DNA from: Microbacterium memoriense
GTDB lineage: Bacteria > Actinomycetota > Actinomycetes > Actinomycetales > Microbacteriaceae
Direction: 5' to 3'
Assembly (NCBI RefSeq): GCF_025398275.1
Contig: NZ_JAODOR010000002.1
Location: forward strand, 1-64,000
Length of the DNA: 64,000 bases
Part shown: piece after piece, positions 44,864-56,463 of the stretch
Layout: each line of letters opens with the position of its first letter
Position numbering within the stretch: position 1 is the stretch's first letter
Made by a program: the position numbers and the translations under genes
Notes under the pieces: model-generated
Seen by the model: only the letters and a program-made list of their open reading frames with translations
Told to the model about the DNA's origin: nothing
Databases searched by the model: none

Positions 44864-45793
44864 ATGATCCGAGTTCACTCTCTGACGAAACACTACGGCG
44901 CGAAAGTTGCGGTCGACGGGATCTCCTTCACCGTCGAGCCCGGCAAAGTGACGGGCTTCCTGGGGCCGAATGGCGCGGGAAAGTCGACGACGATGCGAAT
45001 GATCGTGGGCTTAGACCGCCCGACCGCGGGTATGGCGGAGGTCAATGGTCGTCCGTATGTGGATCTACCGGCGCCTCTGCGCGAGGTCGGCGTTCTGCTC
45101 GACGCCCGCTCAGCGCACAAGCGCCGAACGGCCTATAAGCATCTGCTGGCGATCGCGGCAACCCACGGAATCGGCGCCGCACGTGTGCGCGAGGTCATCG
45201 ACCTGGCGGGCCTGGATGCCGTGGCCGATCAGCGGGTGGGCGGTTTCTCGCTCGGCATGAACCAGCGGCTCGGCATCGCTGCGGCGTTGCTGGGAGATCC
45301 GCAGACGATCATCCTCGACGAGCCGGTCAACGGACTCGACCCGGATGGGATCCTGTGGATCCGCGGCTTCCTGCGCCAACTCGCCGCGGAGGGCAGAACC
45401 GTGCTGCTGTCCTCGCATCTGATGAGCGAGATGACGCAGACGGCTGATCATCTTCTTGTCATCGGGAGGGGGGCGATTCTGGCAGACGGTCCCCTACACG
45501 AGGTGATCACGTCCGCGACCCGCTCGGTGGTGCGCGTGCGCACCCGAGAAGTGGAACGGCTGATGCACGCCGTCGCGGGACCGGATGTGACGGTGACGAC
45601 GGGAGCGGACAACTCGTTGGAGGTCGCCAACCTTGACGCGGAGAGCGTTGCGCGCGCCGCGGCCGCCGCCGGGATCGTCCTCTACGAGATCACGACCGTC
45701 GAGGGCTCTCTCGAGGATGCCTATCTCGCGCTCACGGCAGAGGATACGGAATATCGTGCGACAGCGCGGGGATCGATCGGAGGAGGAAAGTGA
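44864..45793 (+). CDS. ABC transporter ATP-binding protein (antibiotic/peptide exporter type)
   Basis: The 309-residue ATPase has Walker A GPNGAGKSTTMRM, a Q-loop-like LREVGVLLDARSAHKRRT, signature FSLGMNQRLGIA (LSGGQ-variant as in the BcrA/NatA group), Walker B IILDEPVNGLDPDG and switch His in LLSSHLMSE. A C-terminal domain of about 90 residues follows (VEGSLEDAYLALT). These features fit lantibiotic/bacitracin-type self-protection exporters or multidrug exporters. ATG 44864 follows AAAGG; the GTG one codon earlier is possible. Confidence 0.92.
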   Translation: MIRVHSLTKHYGAKVAVDGISFTVEPGKVTGFLGPNGAGKSTTMRMIVGLDRPTAGMAEVNGRPYVDLPAPLREVGVLLDARSAHKRRTAYKHLLAIAATHGIGAARVREVIDLAGLDAVADQRVGGFSLGMNQRLGIAAALLGDPQTIILDEPVNGLDPDGILWIRGFLRQLAAEGRTVLLSSHLMSEMTQTADHLLVIGRGAILADGPLHEVITSATRSVVRVRTREVERLMHAVAGPDVTVTTGADNSLEVANLDAESVARAAAAAGIVLYEITTVEGSLEDAYLALTAEDTEYRATARGSIGGGK

Positions 45794-46635
45794 TGGCCCT
45801 CACTGGGCACCGGGGGCGGGCGGACGCCCGCACGCGCCGCCCGCCGTTCAGCTACGTCCTGCGTTCCGAGTGGATCAAGCTCTTCAGCTTGCCGTCTCCC
45901 GTCATGGCGCTGATCGGAATCTTCCTGATCGGGGTAGGTGGCAGCGTGTTCCTCGGCGTGACACTGGAATCGTCCGGGGCGCCGTCGGTCTTCTCGATCG
46001 AACGCATGATGGCTGATGTCACGGTTCCGACAGTCGTCATCGGACAGATCATCGCCGGTGTCATCGGAGTGACGGTGATCGGCTCCGAGTATTCGTCGGG
46101 CGGCGTCCAGCCGACCTTCATCGCCGTGCCCGACCGGTTGCGCGTTCTCCGCGCGAAGGCAATCGTCGCCTTCGCGGCAACGACGGCCGCTGCTGCCATC
46201 ACCCTGTTCAGTGCGTGGGCGATCACCACCCCGATGTATGCACAGTTCGGGCTCGCCGCGCCGCTGACCGCACCAGGGGTCGTCCTGGCGCTCGTGAGCT
46301 CCTCGATGTATCTCGGACTCTGCGCGGTGTTCGGCGTGGGGGTGGGAGCACTCGTGCGATCGACGACGGCGGGATCCATCATCGTTTTTCTGGCCACACT
46401 GCTGCTCCCCGTTGCCGCTTCTCTGCTTCCTTTCGGCTTGACCTCACGAGTTCTCCGTATTGTTCAGTTGGGGAACGCGGGCGATGCGATGAGCAGGGCA
46501 AGCGCGGATGGCTCTGTGTTCCTCGACCTCTGGAGCGGCCACATCAGCGTCGGCGCGGGCTGGTTGATCGCCTCCATCTGGGCAGTGGCCGCACTCACCG
46601 CCGGTGCGATCGCGCTACGAACGAGAGACGTATGA
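45793..46635 (+). CDS. ABC transporter permease (ABC-2 type)
   Basis: The 280-residue protein has six predicted helices: a short cytoplasmic start (VLRSEWIKLFSLPSP, typical of ABC-2 permeases), then IGIFLIGVGGSVFLG, VVIGQIIAGVIGVTVIGSE, and three more to the end. ATG 45793 is favoured over GTG 45790, because AGGAGG (45781-45786) is 6 nt away. It overlaps the ATPase stop and the histidine-kinase start (ATGA). The cargo is unknown. Confidence 0.88.
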   Translation: MALTGHRGRADARTRRPPFSYVLRSEWIKLFSLPSPVMALIGIFLIGVGGSVFLGVTLESSGAPSVFSIERMMADVTVPTVVIGQIIAGVIGVTVIGSEYSSGGVQPTFIAVPDRLRVLRAKAIVAFAATTAAAAITLFSAWAITTPMYAQFGLAAPLTAPGVVLALVSSSMYLGLCAVFGVGVGALVRSTTAGSIIVFLATLLLPVAASLLPFGLTSRVLRIVQLGNAGDAMSRASADGSVFLDLWSGHISVGAGWLIASIWAVAALTAGAIALRTRDV

Positions 46636-47888
46636 AGATGAAGCCACTGTCGCTGTCGGGCGTCGCCACCACGGCGGCGCCCGACAGCGACCCCGCGGGA
46701 GAATCACGTTTGCCGCGCTCGACTCTCGGTGTTCTTGCCGTCTATGTGCCGGTCTCGCTGGTCCTCGGGTATCTCTCCCTCGAGTCGCCGCTGGCGACAC
46801 CGGTCTGGACGCTGCTGCTGTTGTTCGTTGCGGGAGTCTCGGCCATCGTGTCGGCGCGACGGTATCCGGTTGCGGCGTTCATCGCCGTGCTGGCTCTCTT
46901 GCCGGCATCCTTTGCCGGTGGGTCCGGCGCCGAAGCCGTGGTGTTGTGCGCCGCGCTGTACCGCACCGGAGTGCGCGCGCCGGCCCGTCGCGCGTGGGCC
47001 GCGTTTGCTCTTGCCTTCGTGTCGTGCGTCGTGTCCGCACTGATCCTGGCGTTCCGCATTCGAATCGGCCCACCGCTCTGGGGTCTCGCGTCTCGCGCGG
47101 ATGGCGAAGCATGGCCGGTGGACTGGCTCAGCATCACGCTGTTCATGGTCGTTGTCGCGCTGATCTGCACGCTGCTGGGACTCAATGTCGGGCATCGACG
47201 GAGCGAACTGCGCGGGCTCATCGAACGCGCGGAGCAGATGCGTCGCGAGCGGGATCAGGAGGCGCATATCGCAGCGTCGATGGAACGAGAGAGAATCTCG
47301 CGGGAGATGCACGATGTGATCGCTCACAGCCTCGCTGTGATGATCGCCGTCGCGGATGGGGCATACGCGTCCGCCGCGTCCCGTCCCGAGGAATCTCGGC
47401 GAGCGATCGGACGAGTCGCCGATACCGGGCGGCAGACGCTTACCGAGATGCGGCGTCTGCTCCACGCGGTGCGAAACGACGATCATGCACTCCGCCACCC
47501 CTCCGGACAACCCCGCATCGAGCGACTACCCGCATTGATCGAGGAGTCGCGACTGGCAGGGCTCCCGATTCGTCTCCAGCAGACCGGAACACTCGCCGCG
47601 GACGCCGTCGTCGGCCTCACCGTCTACCGCATCGTGCAGGAGGCGCTGACGAACATCTTGCGTCACGCGCGCGACGTGCGCGACGTGCTCGTGACACTCT
47701 CGTTCACCGACACGGAGATATCAATCCTGGTGGAGGATCGATCCGACCCCGTGCCGCCCGTCACCGATCCCGGCAGAGGGCTCGTCGGCATCCGGGAGCG
47801 AGCCGCGTTCTACGATGGTCACGTGGAGGCGGGTCCTCGGCCGGGCGGCGGCTGGCGGCTTTTCGTGCACCTTCAGATGGAGCCCTGA
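46632..47888 (+). CDS. Sensor histidine kinase, NarL-type (HisKA_3)
   Basis: The 418-residue kinase has five or six N-terminal helices (about 33-185) with almost no extracellular loop, an intramembrane-sensing design. The phosphoacceptor His227 lies in ERERISREMHDVIAHSLAV. The ATPase domain has the N-box YRIVQEALTNILRHA and G-box DPGRGLVGIRERAAF. Intramembrane kinases fused in operon with an ABC-2 exporter usually sense cell-envelope stress or an exporter's substrate (family knowledge). It overlaps both neighbours. Confidence 0.93.
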   Translation: MKMKPLSLSGVATTAAPDSDPAGESRLPRSTLGVLAVYVPVSLVLGYLSLESPLATPVWTLLLLFVAGVSAIVSARRYPVAAFIAVLALLPASFAGGSGAEAVVLCAALYRTGVRAPARRAWAAFALAFVSCVVSALILAFRIRIGPPLWGLASRADGEAWPVDWLSITLFMVVVALICTLLGLNVGHRRSELRGLIERAEQMRRERDQEAHIAASMERERISREMHDVIAHSLAVMIAVADGAYASAASRPEESRRAIGRVADTGRQTLTEMRRLLHAVRNDDHALRHPSGQPRIERLPALIEESRLAGLPIRLQQTGTLAADAVVGLTVYRIVQEALTNILRHARDVRDVLVTLSFTDTEISILVEDRSDPVPPVTDPGRGLVGIRERAAFYDGHVEAGPRPGGGWRLFVHLQMEP

Positions 47889-48577
47889 TGACCGCAGACG
47901 ACACACCGCAGCCCCGTATCCGCGTGCTGATCGCCGACGATCAAGAACTCGTCCGCTACGGGCTGCGGCTCGTGCTCGAAGCCGAGAGCGACATCCACGT
48001 CGTGGGCGAGGCATCCGACGGTGCGGCCGCTATCGACGCTGCCACGGTTCTTTCTCCCGATGTCATCCTCATGGACGTGCGGATGCCTCGCATGGATGGT
48101 ATCGACGCGACCCGGGAACTCTGCACCCGGCTCCCCCGCGCACGGGTGCTGGTTCTGACCACGTACGACCTCGACGAGTTCGCGTTCGGTGCGCTCCAGG
48201 CCGGAGCCGCCGGGTTCCTCCTGAAGAACACGAGACCGGCCGAACTCGTCGCGGCGATCCGTACCATCGCCACCGGCGACGCCGTGATCTCTCCTCGCCT
48301 CACGTCCAAGCTCATCGAACTCGCGCTCCCTCAGCTGACCCCCGGCAACCAGCGGGCTCAGCAGGACGCGCTCTCAGAACTGACCGACCGTGAGCGAGAC
48401 GTCTTCCTGCATGTCGGTCGAGGCCTGACGAACGCCGAGATCGCGGAGACGCTCCATCTCAGCGAATCCACTGTCAAGGCCCACTTCGGACGCATCCTCG
48501 TGAAACTCCACTTACCCAATCGTGTCCAAGCGGTGATCCTGGCATACGAACTCGGGATCGTGAGCGCCGGCAGCTAG
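47888..48577 (+). CDS. Response regulator, NarL/LuxR family
   Basis: The 229-residue regulator has a receiver domain with the acidic pair in VLIADDQELVRYG and phosphoacceptor Asp63 in VILMDVRMPRMDG. The LuxR-type helix-turn-helix at the C-terminus is LTDRERDVFLHVGRGLTNAE and SESTVKAHFGRILVKL. The ATG overlaps the kinase stop (TGATG), so they are a cognate pair. It is last in the ABC/two-component operon and ends 17 bp from the convergent nrdF. No operator was identified. Confidence 0.94.
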   Translation: MTADDTPQPRIRVLIADDQELVRYGLRLVLEAESDIHVVGEASDGAAAIDAATVLSPDVILMDVRMPRMDGIDATRELCTRLPRARVLVLTTYDLDEFAFGALQAGAAGFLLKNTRPAELVAAIRTIATGDAVISPRLTSKLIELALPQLTPGNQRAQQDALSELTDRERDVFLHVGRGLTNAEIAETLHLSESTVKAHFGRILVKLHLPNRVQAVILAYELGIVSAGS

Positions 48578-48594
48578 GTGCGCTCCCGGGGTTC

Positions 48595-51747
<3,153 letters not shown>

Positions 51748-51766
<19 letters not shown>

Positions 51767-52179
51767 CGTTCCAATCCGTCACCCACGCGGGTGACGTCCT
51801 CTGGCGTGCCGAAAAGTTCTAGTCGATACAAGTGCGGCACGGAGCACTTGCGACTGATGATGTCGCCGGCGAGGCAGAAAGCCGCGCCGAAATTGGTGTT
51901 GCCCGCGGAGATCACTCCGCGGAGGTTCGTCCGGTTTCCCTCGTCGTTGAGGAAGCGGATGACTTGCTTGGGAACGGCGCCCTTCTCCTCGCCACGTCCC
52001 TGTCCGCCGCCGTAGGTGGGAGTGATGAGCACGTAGGGCTCATCGACCACGGCGGCAGGGTCAGACGGAAGTAGCGGAATGCGGACGGCGGGGAGCCCCA
52101 GCTTCTCGACGAAGCGCGCCGTGTTGCCCGAGATACTCGAAAAGTAGACGAGCAGTGGAGCGCGTGTGGCTGTCAGCAT
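51748..52179 (-). CDS. nrdI: Ribonucleotide reductase flavodoxin NrdI
   Basis: The 143-residue flavodoxin activates the NrdF dimanganese cofactor. The FMN phosphate loop is [16 protein letters not shown] at the N-terminus, with a later loop [14 protein letters not shown] and [18 protein letters not shown]. The ATG 52179 is chosen because homology begins directly there; an upstream in-frame extension lies in the 46-bp gap to nrdH and beyond and is rejected. It overlaps nrdE by 19 nt. Confidence 0.95.
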
Positions 52180-52225
52180 GTCCGCACTCCTGCCTTCGGT
52201 GAATCGAGCGTCGCCAGACGGGACG

Positions 52226-52459
52226 TCAGGCGAGGCGGCTGGCGAGCTCGTCGATCTTGTCGGGACGGAAGCCCGACCAGTGATCCTCGTCGGTGACGAC
52301 CACGGGAGCCTGCAGGTAACCGAGCGACTTGACGTGCTCGAGCGCCGCCGGGTCTTCCGACAGGTCGAGGATGTCGTACTCGATGCCCTTCGAGTCGAGT
52401 GCGCGGTAGGTCGCATTGCACTGCACGCATGAAGGCTTCGTGTAAACCGTGATCGCCAT
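52226..52459 (-). CDS. nrdH: Glutaredoxin-like electron donor NrdH
   Basis: The 77-residue redoxin recycles the NrdE dithiol. The CXXC is CVQC (C11 and C14), and the C-terminal motif [12 protein letters not shown] is the NrdH signature. A longer in-frame reading exists into the regulatory region but lacks homology. It is the first gene of the nrdHIEF operon, directly downstream of paired NrdR-like boxes. Confidence 0.96.
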   Translation of the reverse strand: MAITVYTKPSCVQCNATYRALDSKGIEYDILDLSEDPAALEHVKSLGYLQAPVVVTDEDHWSGFRPDKIDELASRLA

Positions 52460-52542
52460 GTTCTCTGTTTTCTCCCCTGAAATCGTCCCGTGGGTGGTGC
52501 CCGTGAGGTGCCGGTGTCCGGCAGACCTCCACCGGGACTCCA

Positions 52543-52590
52543 ATACTACATATGGGTACGGACATTGGATAGCACCACAAGGGCTAGTAG
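52543..52590 (-). promoter_or_regulatory. Two NrdR-box-like sites upstream of nrdHIEF
   Basis: ATACTACATATGGGTA (52543-52558) matches about 10 of 16 positions of the NrdR consensus (ACACWATATATWGTGT), and CCACAAGGGCTAGTAG (52575-52590) matches about 9. The boxes are 32 bp apart start to start, the helical spacing that paired NrdR boxes show in other bacteria. They lie 84 bp upstream of nrdH, where the NrdR repressor is expected to act. Confidence 0.6.
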
Positions 52591-52838
52591 TTACATCCGT
52601 GTAGTTTTGCACCGCTCTCAACAGGTACAACACATGTTGTCCACCGTTTCATCCACAGGAACGCCTCTTTTCGTCGCGTCGGAAAAACCCTGAATCACGC
52701 GCATTTCGCGCGCGGCCCCGGCATCCATCCACAGACCGGACGCTACGCCGGGCCACCGACATCACTTCCCCTGTGGAAACTCGTCTCGGCGTGTCGTCGG
52801 TGTGTCGGACGCAGGCGCGTGAGCGGTAGCGTGGAGGG
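52591..52838. other. Intergenic region between nrdH and the divergent MFS gene
   Basis: About 250 bp without a gene. It holds the near-perfect palindrome ACAACACATGTTGT (52627-52640), three DnaA-box-like 9-mers (TCATCCACA at 52649-52657, CCATCCACA at 52725-52733 and the complement of TTTCCACA near 52772-52779), and TAGCGT at 52827-52832 ending 6 nt before the MFS start at 52839. I see no tRNA or other RNA gene. Confidence 0.5.
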
Positions 52839-54062
52839 GTGGCGGGATACCGGGAATTGTTGCGCGCGCCGGGCGTGGCGCGCATCATTGCGGCACAGCT
52901 GACGGCACGGTTTCCCAACGGCATGACGAGCTTGGCGATCCTGCTGCACGTCGAGCAGGTGACCGGTTCCTACGGCGCGGCCGGCCTCGTCCTGGCGGCC
53001 GCCTCGATCGGACAGGCGACCAGCGGTCCGGTCACGAGCCGCTGGATGGGCATCTGGGGAATCCGCCGCGTGCTGACCCTGACGACCGCCGTCTGCGCAG
53101 CCGCGATTCTCGTGCTCGCGCTCGTGCCGATGGAGATCACCGGATACATGGTCTTCGGCTTGCTGGCGGGTCTGTCGACGCCGCCGGTGCAATCGGCCGT
53201 CCGCACGATCTATCCGAAGCTTGTGAACTCCCGCCAGTTGACACCGCTCTTCTCGCTCGACGCGAGTCTGCAGGAGATCATCTGGATCCTCGCGCCGGTC
53301 GTCATCACGGTCGTCGCGACGCAGGTCGGCACCGTCCCGGGACTGCTGTTGATCGTCGCGATCCTTCTCGGCGGCGGCGCGTGGTTCATCCTCTCCCCCG
53401 AGGTCGGGCGCGTGCGGATCCCGCGCAGTCGCCGCGCATTCGGCAAGGTCCTGCGCAGCCCTGTCGTGCTGCTGGCGACCGTCACCGGCTTCCTCCTGAT
53501 CGGCGCGTGCGCTGCCGTCGAGGCCGGCGTCGTGGCCACGTTCGGCCACGGCGGGTTGGAGGCGGGCCTCGTCCTCGCGGTCTTCGCGATCGGCAGTCTC
53601 GCGGGTGGCCTCGCGTTCGGGCACGTTCCGATCAGTCCCTGGTCGATGGCCCGCCGATTCGGCGCGGTCACCCTCGGACTGGTGCTGACCGTCTTCGCCG
53701 TCGTCGACATCACCTCGACGACCGCGTGGTGGGTCTCGGCATCGCTTCTGGTGGCCGGAGTCGGGATCGCACCGGCACTCGCGATGATGTTCGCGATGAC
53801 CTCGGCCAGCGTCAGATTCAGCGACACCGCCGAGGCCTACGGCTGGATCGGCACCGGGCAGCTCATCGGTGCGGCACTCGGCTCGGCGATCGCCGGCTTC
53901 TTGATCGACGGCGTCGGTCCCGCCGGAGCGTACTGGGCGGCGGCCGCATTCGCGATCGTCGGTGTGATCGTCTCTGCCGTGTTCGTCCGAGGCTTCCCCG
54001 ATCTGCGCGGGCGCGATGTGAGCCCGATCCCGGACACCGCCCCGGTCGACGTCATAACCTGA
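52839..54062 (+). CDS. MFS transporter
   Basis: This 407-residue transporter has 12 predicted helices. The N-terminal half carries LAILLHVEQVTGSYGAAGLVLAA and the loop SRWMGIWGIRRVLTL, a degenerate form of the MFS motif; the C-terminal half has a strong IGAALGSAIAGFLIDGVGPAGAYWA. Similarity is to poorly characterised drug/metabolite exporters. The GTG start follows TAGCGT by 6 nt, predicting a leaderless message. It is divergent from nrdHIEF. The substrate is unknown. Confidence 0.85.
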   Translation: MAGYRELLRAPGVARIIAAQLTARFPNGMTSLAILLHVEQVTGSYGAAGLVLAAASIGQATSGPVTSRWMGIWGIRRVLTLTTAVCAAAILVLALVPMEITGYMVFGLLAGLSTPPVQSAVRTIYPKLVNSRQLTPLFSLDASLQEIIWILAPVVITVVATQVGTVPGLLLIVAILLGGGAWFILSPEVGRVRIPRSRRAFGKVLRSPVVLLATVTGFLLIGACAAVEAGVVATFGHGGLEAGLVLAVFAIGSLAGGLAFGHVPISPWSMARRFGAVTLGLVLTVFAVVDITSTTAWWVSASLLVAGVGIAPALAMMFAMTSASVRFSDTAEAYGWIGTGQLIGAALGSAIAGFLIDGVGPAGAYWAAAAFAIVGVIVSAVFVRGFPDLRGRDVSPIPDTAPVDVIT

Positions 54063-54086
54063 CCGCGCGGCTCGTACGCTGGATTC

Positions 54087-54842
54087 ATGCCTGCACCCGT
54101 TATGCTCCCGACGCTCTCCTGGGGATCTCCGCGCGCCACGCGGCATGCACTGCTGATCCACGGTCTCGGCTCGAATGGCGCGCTCATGTGGCGCTACGGC
54201 GTCGCGTTGGCGGATGCCGGCTGGCTGGCGCAGGCGGTCGATCTCCGCGGTCACGGGCTCGCGCCGCGCGCGCTCGACTACTCGATCGCCGCGTACGCCG
54301 CCGATGTCGTCCACACCGGCGCGCCGGACGGCGAACCGTGGGATCTCGTCATCGGGCACTCGCTGGGCGGTGCCGCCGCGACGCTCGCCAGCGCGGACGT
54401 GCCCGCGTGGACGCGCCGCCTCGTCCTGATCGACCCGGGTCTCCATCTCAGCGACCGCGACCGTCAGGTCGTACGGCGAAGCCAGGCGCGCGCCTTCGCC
54501 GATCCGACAGAAGACGCCGTGCGCGCGGAACATCCCGAGTGGCACCCGCACGACATCGAGCTCAAGGCGCTGTCCGCCCGGCAGGCGAGCCGCTGGGCCG
54601 TCGAGCAGACCAGCATCCAGAACACGCCGTGGGACGTGCGGGCGGCGGCGGCGAGGCTCACCGTGCCCACCCACATCATCGCGAGCGACCCGACCGTGTA
54701 CTCGATCTTCACCGGGGCGGTGGCAGACGACGTGCGACAGAACCCGGTCGTGACGATGTCGGTCGTCGCCGGCGCCGGGCATTCGCCGCACCGCGACAAG
54801 CCGGAGGACACTCTCGCGCACCTGCACGCGGCGCTGCGCTGA
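54087..54842 (+). CDS. Alpha/beta hydrolase
   Basis: The 251-residue hydrolase has the oxyanion motif LLIHGLGSNGALMWR, the nucleophile elbow VIGHSLGGAAATL (Ser of G-H-S-L-G), a probable acid in the strand before IIASDPTVYS, and the catalytic His in GAGHSPHRDKP. A lid of about 70 residues separates the two halves. ATG 54087 follows TACGCT by 6 nt, so it is probably leaderless rather than read through from the MFS gene 24 bp upstream. The substrate is unknown. Confidence 0.9.
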   Translation: MPAPVMLPTLSWGSPRATRHALLIHGLGSNGALMWRYGVALADAGWLAQAVDLRGHGLAPRALDYSIAAYAADVVHTGAPDGEPWDLVIGHSLGGAAATLASADVPAWTRRLVLIDPGLHLSDRDRQVVRRSQARAFADPTEDAVRAEHPEWHPHDIELKALSARQASRWAVEQTSIQNTPWDVRAAAARLTVPTHIIASDPTVYSIFTGAVADDVRQNPVVTMSVVAGAGHSPHRDKPEDTLAHLHAALR

Positions 54843-54848
54843 GGGGAC

Positions 54849-55253
54849 TCAGGCGATCCGACGGAGCACGTGCAGCAGCGCGAGCGCATACGCATCCTCC
54901 GGTTGGGGATGCTCGAACGTCGACCGCTCCCCCGCGAACTCGATCTCGACGCGGTGCGAATCGTCCGTGCGCTCGAGCAGCCGGAACGCGCCGCGCAGCA
55001 ACTCACGCAGTTGGTCTTCGCGCGGCAACCAGAGCGCATCTCCCTGCGCAACGGAATCCAGCGCCCACTCGGTCGTACCGTTGAAGGCGAGGATCGCGCC
55101 GGTCGGGTACTGACGCGGCTCGATCGTCATCTCACTCACGGTGAAGACATCGGCCTCGAACTCCGGCTCGTCCAGCTGAAACCGATCCCCGGAGGTCGGC
55201 CGCCACACGAGACCCGCGTCGCGCAGGGCGACGGCCAAGTCGGTGGAGATCAT
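54849..55253 (-). CDS. Hypothetical protein, divergent from the acyl-CoA dehydrogenase
   Basis: The 134-residue soluble protein has no signal peptide or membrane helix. Its content of beta-strand-like segments (FEADVFTVSEMTIEPRQYPT, AILAFNGTTEWALDSVAQGD) and a C-terminal helix (EDAYALALLHVLRRIA) suggest a small enzyme or cofactor-binding fold, but no family was recognised; it is common as an unnamed actinobacterial protein. The ATG at 55253 shares a palindromic promoter region with the acyl-CoA dehydrogenase. It overlaps nothing else. Confidence 0.8.
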   Translation of the reverse strand: MISTDLAVALRDAGLVWRPTSGDRFQLDEPEFEADVFTVSEMTIEPRQYPTGAILAFNGTTEWALDSVAQGDALWLPREDQLRELLRGAFRLLERTDDSHRVEIEFAGERSTFEHPQPEDAYALALLHVLRRIA

Positions 55254-55259
55254 CCCTCC

Positions 55260-55293
55260 ATCCTGCCCCGTCCTGCCCCGACAGGGGCAGGAT
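55260..55293. promoter_or_regulatory. Palindromic divergent promoter of the hypothetical gene and acyl-CoA dehydrogenase
   Basis: ATCCTGCCCC (55260-55269) is perfectly inverted at 55284-55293 (GGGGCAGGAT). Read outward, CAGGAT ends exactly 6 nt before both start codons (55253 minus and 55300 plus), so the arms contain the two -10-like elements of a mirror-image leaderless pair. TCCTGCCCCG is also repeated directly (55261-55270 and 55271-55280). The symmetry suggests a shared operator. Confidence 0.6.
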
Positions 55294-55299
55294 GGGATC

Positions 55300-56460
55300 G
55301 TGAGCTCATTCGACCCGACCCTCGTGCTTCCCGACGACCTTCTCGAACGCATCCGTTCTCGCGCGGCGGCCGTCGACGCCGAGAACCGGTTCCCGGAGGA
55401 AGACCTCGCCGAGCTCCGGGATGCCGGGTATCTCGCGATCCTCGTCCCCACGGCGTTCGGCGGCGCGGGTCTGGGGCTCGCCGAGGCCGCCATCCTGCAG
55501 CAGCGCCTGGCATCCGCGGCCCCGGCCACCGCTCTGGCGATCAACATGCACCTCGTGTGGACGGGTGTCGCCCAGGTTCTCGCCGACCGCGGGATCGACG
55601 ATCTGCGGTTCGTGCAGGAGGGTGCTGTCGGCGGTGAGGTGTTCGCGTTCGGGATCAGCGAGGCCGGCAACGACCTGGTGCTCTTCGGCAGCGACACGAC
55701 AGCCGTGCCGCACGAAGACGGCGGTTACTCGTTCACAGGGACGAAGATCTTCACGTCGCTCGGTCCCGTCTGGACGCAGCTGGGGCTCCACGGCCTGGAC
55801 ACCACGGATCCCGACGCGCCGCAGCTGATCTACGCGTTCGTGCCGCGGACGGATGCCGTCCACACCCGCGACGACTGGGACACGCTCGGGATGCGGGGGA
55901 CCCAGTCACGCACGACCGAACTGCGCGGGGCCGTGGCCCCGGCGGACCGGGTCGTCCGCCGGGTCGCTCCGGGGCCGAACCCCGATCCGATCGTCTTCGG
56001 CATCTTCAGCGTCTTCGAGGTCCTGCTGGCGTCGGTCTACACCGGTATCGCGCGCCGCGCGCTCGATCTCGCGGTCGAGACCGCGATGCACCGCACCTCG
56101 AAGAAGACCGGCAAGCCCTACAGCGACGACCCCGACATCCGCTGGCGCATCGCCGAGATGGCCCTCGCCTACGACGGCCTCCTCCCCCAGATCGACGCGC
56201 TCGCGCGCGACATCGACGACCAGGCCGATCACGGCGCCCTCTGGTTCGCGAGACTCTCCGGACTCAAGCATCGCGCGGTCGTGGCGGCCAAGCAGATCGT
56301 CGACGAGGCGATGCTGGTCGCCGGCGGATCGTCTTATTTCACCCGCTCCGAGCTCAGCCGCCTGTACCGCGACGTGTTGGCCGGGATGTTCCACCCGTCC
56401 GACCCCGAGTCGGCCCACGCCACGGTCGCCTCGGCGTGGCTCGGCCCCGTCCGCAGCTGA
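55300..56460 (+). CDS. Acyl-CoA dehydrogenase
   Basis: This FAD enzyme of the acyl-CoA dehydrogenase fold has 386 residues. The N-terminal helical domain, the central beta domain (FGISEAGNDLVLF and FTGTKIFTSLGPVWTQLGLHG) and the C-terminal helical bundle (LLASVYTGIARRALDLAV, then GGSSYFTRSELSRLYRDVLAG) are recognisable. The catalytic Glu is not obvious, so a flavin monooxygenase-like or DszC-type relative cannot be excluded. GTG 55300 is chosen from the promoter geometry. It ends 3 bp from convergent csoR. Confidence 0.85.
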   Translation: MSSFDPTLVLPDDLLERIRSRAAAVDAENRFPEEDLAELRDAGYLAILVPTAFGGAGLGLAEAAILQQRLASAAPATALAINMHLVWTGVAQVLADRGIDDLRFVQEGAVGGEVFAFGISEAGNDLVLFGSDTTAVPHEDGGYSFTGTKIFTSLGPVWTQLGLHGLDTTDPDAPQLIYAFVPRTDAVHTRDDWDTLGMRGTQSRTTELRGAVAPADRVVRRVAPGPNPDPIVFGIFSVFEVLLASVYTGIARRALDLAVETAMHRTSKKTGKPYSDDPDIRWRIAEMALAYDGLLPQIDALARDIDDQADHGALWFARLSGLKHRAVVAAKQIVDEAMLVAGGSSYFTRSELSRLYRDVLAGMFHPSDPESAHATVASAWLGPVRS

Positions 56461-56463
56461 CCC

